Source of the DNA: JBBRZM01 sp963813635
Lineage (GTDB): Bacteria > Actinomycetota > Acidimicrobiia > IMCC26256 > JBBRZM01
NCBI GenBank assembly: GCA_963813635.1
Contig: CAWEZO010000012.1
Span: forward strand, 62,001 to 126,000
Reading direction: 5' to 3'
Length of the DNA: 64,000 bases
Shown: one piece after another, positions 63,747-64,000 of the stretch
How positions within the stretch are numbered: the stretch's first letter is position 1
How the letters are laid out: the number at the start of each line of letters is the position of its first letter
Program-made: the position numbers and the translations under genes
Notes under the pieces: generated by a model
Seen by the model: only the letters and a program-made list of their open reading frames with translations
Databases searched by the model: none
Told to the model about the DNA's origin: nothing

Positions 63747-64000
63747 ATGCCGAAATCTCTCGATTACTCCGCGCACATCGGGGCCCGCCACCGTCAGCTC
63801 CTGCGACGGCGGCGTCGCCACAAGATCATCGCCGGCTCGGTCGCGGGCGTGCTCGGGGCGGTCGGGCTCGGTTTGCTGATGACCGACACGCTCCGGTTCG
63901 GGGCCCCCGGCGGACCCGTGTTCGCCGGCGCGCAGGACAAGCCCACCAGCACGTCGAGAGTCGCCGGCACCGCCGCCGCCACACCGGTCTCTGCGTGCAA
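63747..64000 (+). CDS. Membrane-anchored protein, cut off by the window edge
   Basis: At least 84 residues. A basic cytoplasmic stretch (HRQLLRRRRRHKIIAG) is followed by one membrane helix (VAGVLGAVGLGLLM) and a Pro/Thr/Gly-rich external segment. Only the anchor is visible, so the function cannot be inferred; the layout is common for secreted hydrolases and peptidoglycan enzymes of actinobacteria. Confidence 0.7.
   Translation, partial: MPKSLDYSAHIGARHRQLLRRRRRHKIIAGSVAGVLGAVGLGLLMTDTLRFGAPGGPVFAGAQDKPTSTSRVAGTAAATPVSAC

Overview
The window is high-G+C bacterial DNA (about two-thirds G+C by eye). Its gene content points to an actinobacterium: LuxR-type two-component systems, an alpha/beta-hydrolase fused to a class III cyclase, a mycothiol-dependent-enzyme-type DinB fold protein, DUF4395 proteins, an ECF vitamin transporter, an LPxTG-type surface protein and a perfect actinobacterial-type LexA box. 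An Acidimicrobiia-like lineage is my guess from the overall gene repertoire; no marker gene here proves it. About twenty genes carry one to five single-base frameshifts, clustered at 0-8 kb, 14-20 kb, 24-28 kb and 57-61 kb. Long stretches between (28.2-38.7 kb and 41.4-53.3 kb) are almost clean. I read most of these shifts as sequence or assembly errors and annotate each gene over its full span.

Layout. 0-3 kb: damaged short-chain dehydrogenase and redoxin genes, an initiator tRNA-Met and a phytoene-dehydrogenase-like oxidoreductase. 3-12.8 kb: a signalling locus with a cyclic-nucleotide-binding protein, a metallo-beta-lactamase-fold hydrolase and two response regulators on the + strand. Facing them is a - strand operon: receiver-cyclase fusion, MacB-type ATPase, FtsX permease, histidine kinase. 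12.9-17 kb: RibD-like reductase, an internally deleted IS110 remnant and an orphan FtsX permease. 17-19.5 kb: Old Yellow Enzyme, PhnZ-like HD oxygenase and PhyH-type dioxygenase. 19.7-28.1 kb: a self-duplicated membrane protein, a lipoprotein, DUF4395, hydrolase-cyclase, a GT2-GtrA/ArnT-like pair and a DinB fold protein. 28.2-38 kb: small alpha/beta-barrel proteins, FAD oxidoreductase, a truncated glycosyltransferase ending at a 49-nt palindrome, CcdA, serine hydrolase, amidohydrolase, MFS exporter and a lipoprotein.

38-41.8 kb is the most novel part. A protein with two uracil-DNA-glycosylase-like domains is followed by a perfect LexA/SOS box. Next comes a DNA methyltransferase carrying a degenerate copy of a nuclease domain, then a small nuclease that is the intact paralogue of that domain. 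This looks like an SOS-linked restriction-modification or defence cassette.

41.8-47.8 kb is a cobalamin-uptake locus. A cobalamin riboswitch heads a - strand pair of secreted proteins, an alpha/alpha-toroid with an LPxTG-type signal and a DUF4430-like protein. Together these resemble the two domains of animal transcobalamin. Directly divergent is a complete ECF transporter (T, fused A-A', S). 47.8-64 kb holds three exporter-type ABC half-transporters, RmlC, a MauE/flavin reductase/metallohydrolase run, an ABC-2 drug exporter pair, a damaged hydrolase, HIT, MaoC and acyl-CoA dehydrogenase genes, a methyltransferase, and the start of a membrane-anchored protein at the right edge.
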